From Syntrophales bacterium (GTDB taxonomy: Bacteria; Desulfobacterota; Syntrophia; Syntrophales; UBA2210): a stretch of 7,446 nucleotides of DNA. The notes beneath the pieces are model-generated. The model did no database searches and was not told the DNA's origin. It saw nothing but the letters and a program-made list of their open reading frames with translations. This document shows positions 6,306 through 7,446 of this stretch, piece after piece (within the stretch, counting starts at the first letter, position 1; the number at the start of each line of letters is the position of its first letter). Made by a program: the position numbers and the translations under genes. Location of the stretch: assembly GCA_023230565.1 (NCBI GenBank), contig JALNXD010000078.1, forward strand, positions 1-7,446, in the 5' to 3' direction.

Positions 6306-7446
6306 CTAAAATTTTGTCGGCCAATTGGCAAGCCGATGCTCCCCGATTCCTTTCGTCTTCGAACATTCCTGTGTTTGCTTAAGTACTTTAATGATGTGGT
6401 TCCTTGTCTCCCGCGGATCTATTACGTCGTGAAAAAAATGAAGCCCTGCGGCGCCATACGGTTCGGTTCCTTCAGCCATTTTCTTCACCCGCTCTTCCTG
6501 TTCTTCCGGTGTTTTTGCAGGAGTGGCGCCGAAGACCACGTTTGCCGCGATAACAGGGTCGACAAAACTTATTTCCGCCGTAGGCCAGGCGACGATCGAA
6601 TCGGCGCCGCTGCCTCCGCCGCACATATTATGATATGCCATTCCATACGCTTTTCTCACGATGATCGTAATTTTGGGGACCGTTACCTGCCCCAGGGCAT
6701 CTATAAAGTTCATGACGCGGGCACCGACCCGCTTGCGTTCCGCTTCGCGACCCACGAGGAATCCGGGAATATCTTCCATGAAAATAAGCGGGATATTGAA
6801 AGAATCGCAGAGGCACAGAAAGCTCGTAACCTTTTCGATGCCGTCGGTATCCATGGCTCCTGAGTTGAAGCGCGGCTGATTCGCGACAAATCCGACCACT
6901 CGGCCGCCGACTCTTCCGAATGAAGTGATCACCGTCTGTCCGAAATGCGGCTTTACGGGAAACAGGCTGTCCTTGTCCACTATGCATCTCAGTATCTGAT
7001 TCATGTCATAGGTCCGGTTCCGCTTCTCCGGAAGAATGTTTAAAATGTCCGGCATATCCTCTCCCGAACCCTCGGGAACGGGCGCCAACGGAGGCAGCTC
7101 TTCATTATGGGAAGGCAGATAACTTAAATATTCGCGGATAATCTGCATACACTCATCTTCATTCTCCGCCACGCGGTCGGCCATACCGGTCACTTTCGAA
7201 TGAAGCTCCCAGCCGCCCAACTCCTCGTCGGTGATCTTCTCGCCCAATGCAATGGATACGATCCGGGGACCGGATACACCCATGGCCGTTCCCTTCACCA
7301 TGACCACAAAGTCGGAAAGACAGGCCATCCATGTCGGCTCGCCGTAACATTTGCCCAGTACCGCCGTCACCAGCGGAGTCTTGCGCACACGGCTCATGTG
7401 GTCGATAAAGGTGTTCCTCCGGCCTCCCCCGTAGGAAGCAAGACCG
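6306..7446 (-). CDS. acyl-CoA carboxyltransferase subunit, 5' end outside window
   Basis: The frame stays open to the right edge, so the N-terminal part is missing. About 379 residues are visible, beginning GLASYGGGRRNTF upstream of an internal Met at 7397 that is not a credible start. The protein follows human propionyl-CoA carboxylase beta closely in layout. Counted from the 7397 Met, it shows MVKGTAMGVSGPRI (33-46), TDEELGGWELHSKVTG (56-71), LSYLP (91-95), IVDKDSLF (139-146), EDIPGFLVG (198-206), RKAYGMAYHNM (238-248), AWPTAEISFVDP (260-271) and DPRETR (327-332). These cover the end of the N-terminal half and nearly all of the C-terminal half. The residue after RKAYGMAY is His246, where Streptomyces PccB has the specificity-linked Asp422. 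It lies directly upstream of another, more divergent carboxyltransferase gene. Biotin carboxylase and carrier genes may lie beyond the edge. Substrate unknown. Confidence 0.9.
   Translation of the reverse strand, partial: GLASYGGGRRNTFIDHMSRVRKTPLVTAVLGKCYGEPTWMACLSDFVVMVKGTAMGVSGPRIVSIALGEKITDEELGGWELHSKVTGMADRVAENEDECMQIIREYLSYLPSHNEELPPLAPVPEGSGEDMPDILNILPEKRNRTYDMNQILRCIVDKDSLFPVKPHFGQTVITSFGRVGGRVVGFVANQPRFNSGAMDTDGIEKVTSFLCLCDSFNIPLIFMEDIPGFLVGREAERKRVGARVMNFIDALGQVTVPKITIIVRKAYGMAYHNMCGGGSGADSIVAWPTAEISFVDPVIAANVVFGATPAKTPEEQEERVKKMAEGTEPYGAAGLHFFHDVIDPRETRNHIIKVLKQTQECSKTKGIGEHRLANWPTKF

Noticed and set aside
6078..6863. 261-codon plus-strand open frame
   Set aside because: It is antisense to both carboxyltransferase genes, runs across the gap between them, has no family motif, and those genes have clear motifs on the other strand.
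7395..7397. ATG as the start of the right-most carboxyltransferase
   Set aside because: The frame continues upstream to the window edge with family-like sequence, no ribosome site precedes this codon, and the protein would lack much of its N-terminal half.

Overview
The window looks like part of an acyl-CoA metabolism neighbourhood from an anaerobic bacterium of moderate GC. It carries two crotonase-superfamily genes, an alpha subunit-type ADP-forming acyl-CoA synthetase, and two adjacent, clearly different biotin-dependent carboxyltransferase genes. Strong Shine-Dalgarno sites and short Rho-independent terminators are visible. The content resembles fatty, aromatic or dicarboxylic acid degradation in syntrophic or sulfate-reducing Desulfobacterota, but a Firmicute cannot be excluded. 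The taxonomic guess is an inference from gene content only.

Layout, left to right. Positions 1-377 hold no intact gene. They contain what looks like the left end of a lost IS21-type element (paired direct repeats, a hairpin, a Shine-Dalgarno site and a five-codon start) and a short repeat containing tgtgaacccg. A canonical enoyl-CoA hydratase (378-1166, +) follows and ends in a terminator at 1188-1221. A second copy of the short repeat (1299-1347) overlaps the stop codon of a second, convergent crotonase (1346-2197, -) that lacks both hydratase glutamates. A control region with a perfect 16-bp palindrome (2284-2299) separates it from a divergent GNAT acetyltransferase (2481-2939, +), which has its own likely promoter and terminator.

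The right half is all on the minus strand. A tandem pair of carboxyltransferase genes (7446-6306, cut by the window edge, then 6254-4701) reads toward a good terminator at 4592-4622. After it comes an ADP-forming acyl-CoA synthetase alpha-type gene (4465-3029), converging on the GNAT gene. The carboxyltransferase pair is almost certainly one transcript (51-nt gap). The synthetase gene probably has its own promoter.

Possible joint role (inference): the synthetase activates or recovers an acyl-CoA, the carboxyltransferases add, remove or transfer a carboxyl group on an acyl-CoA, and the crotonases hydrate or isomerise the unsaturated product. No biotin carboxylase, biotin carrier protein, ATP-grasp beta subunit or acyl-CoA dehydrogenase is visible, so these partners must lie elsewhere. 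I see no tRNA, rRNA, CRISPR array, phage gene or intact transposase. No plainly new system is evident. The most unusual items are the divergent carboxyltransferase pair, the non-canonical second crotonase, and the repeat pair that brackets the first crotonase gene.
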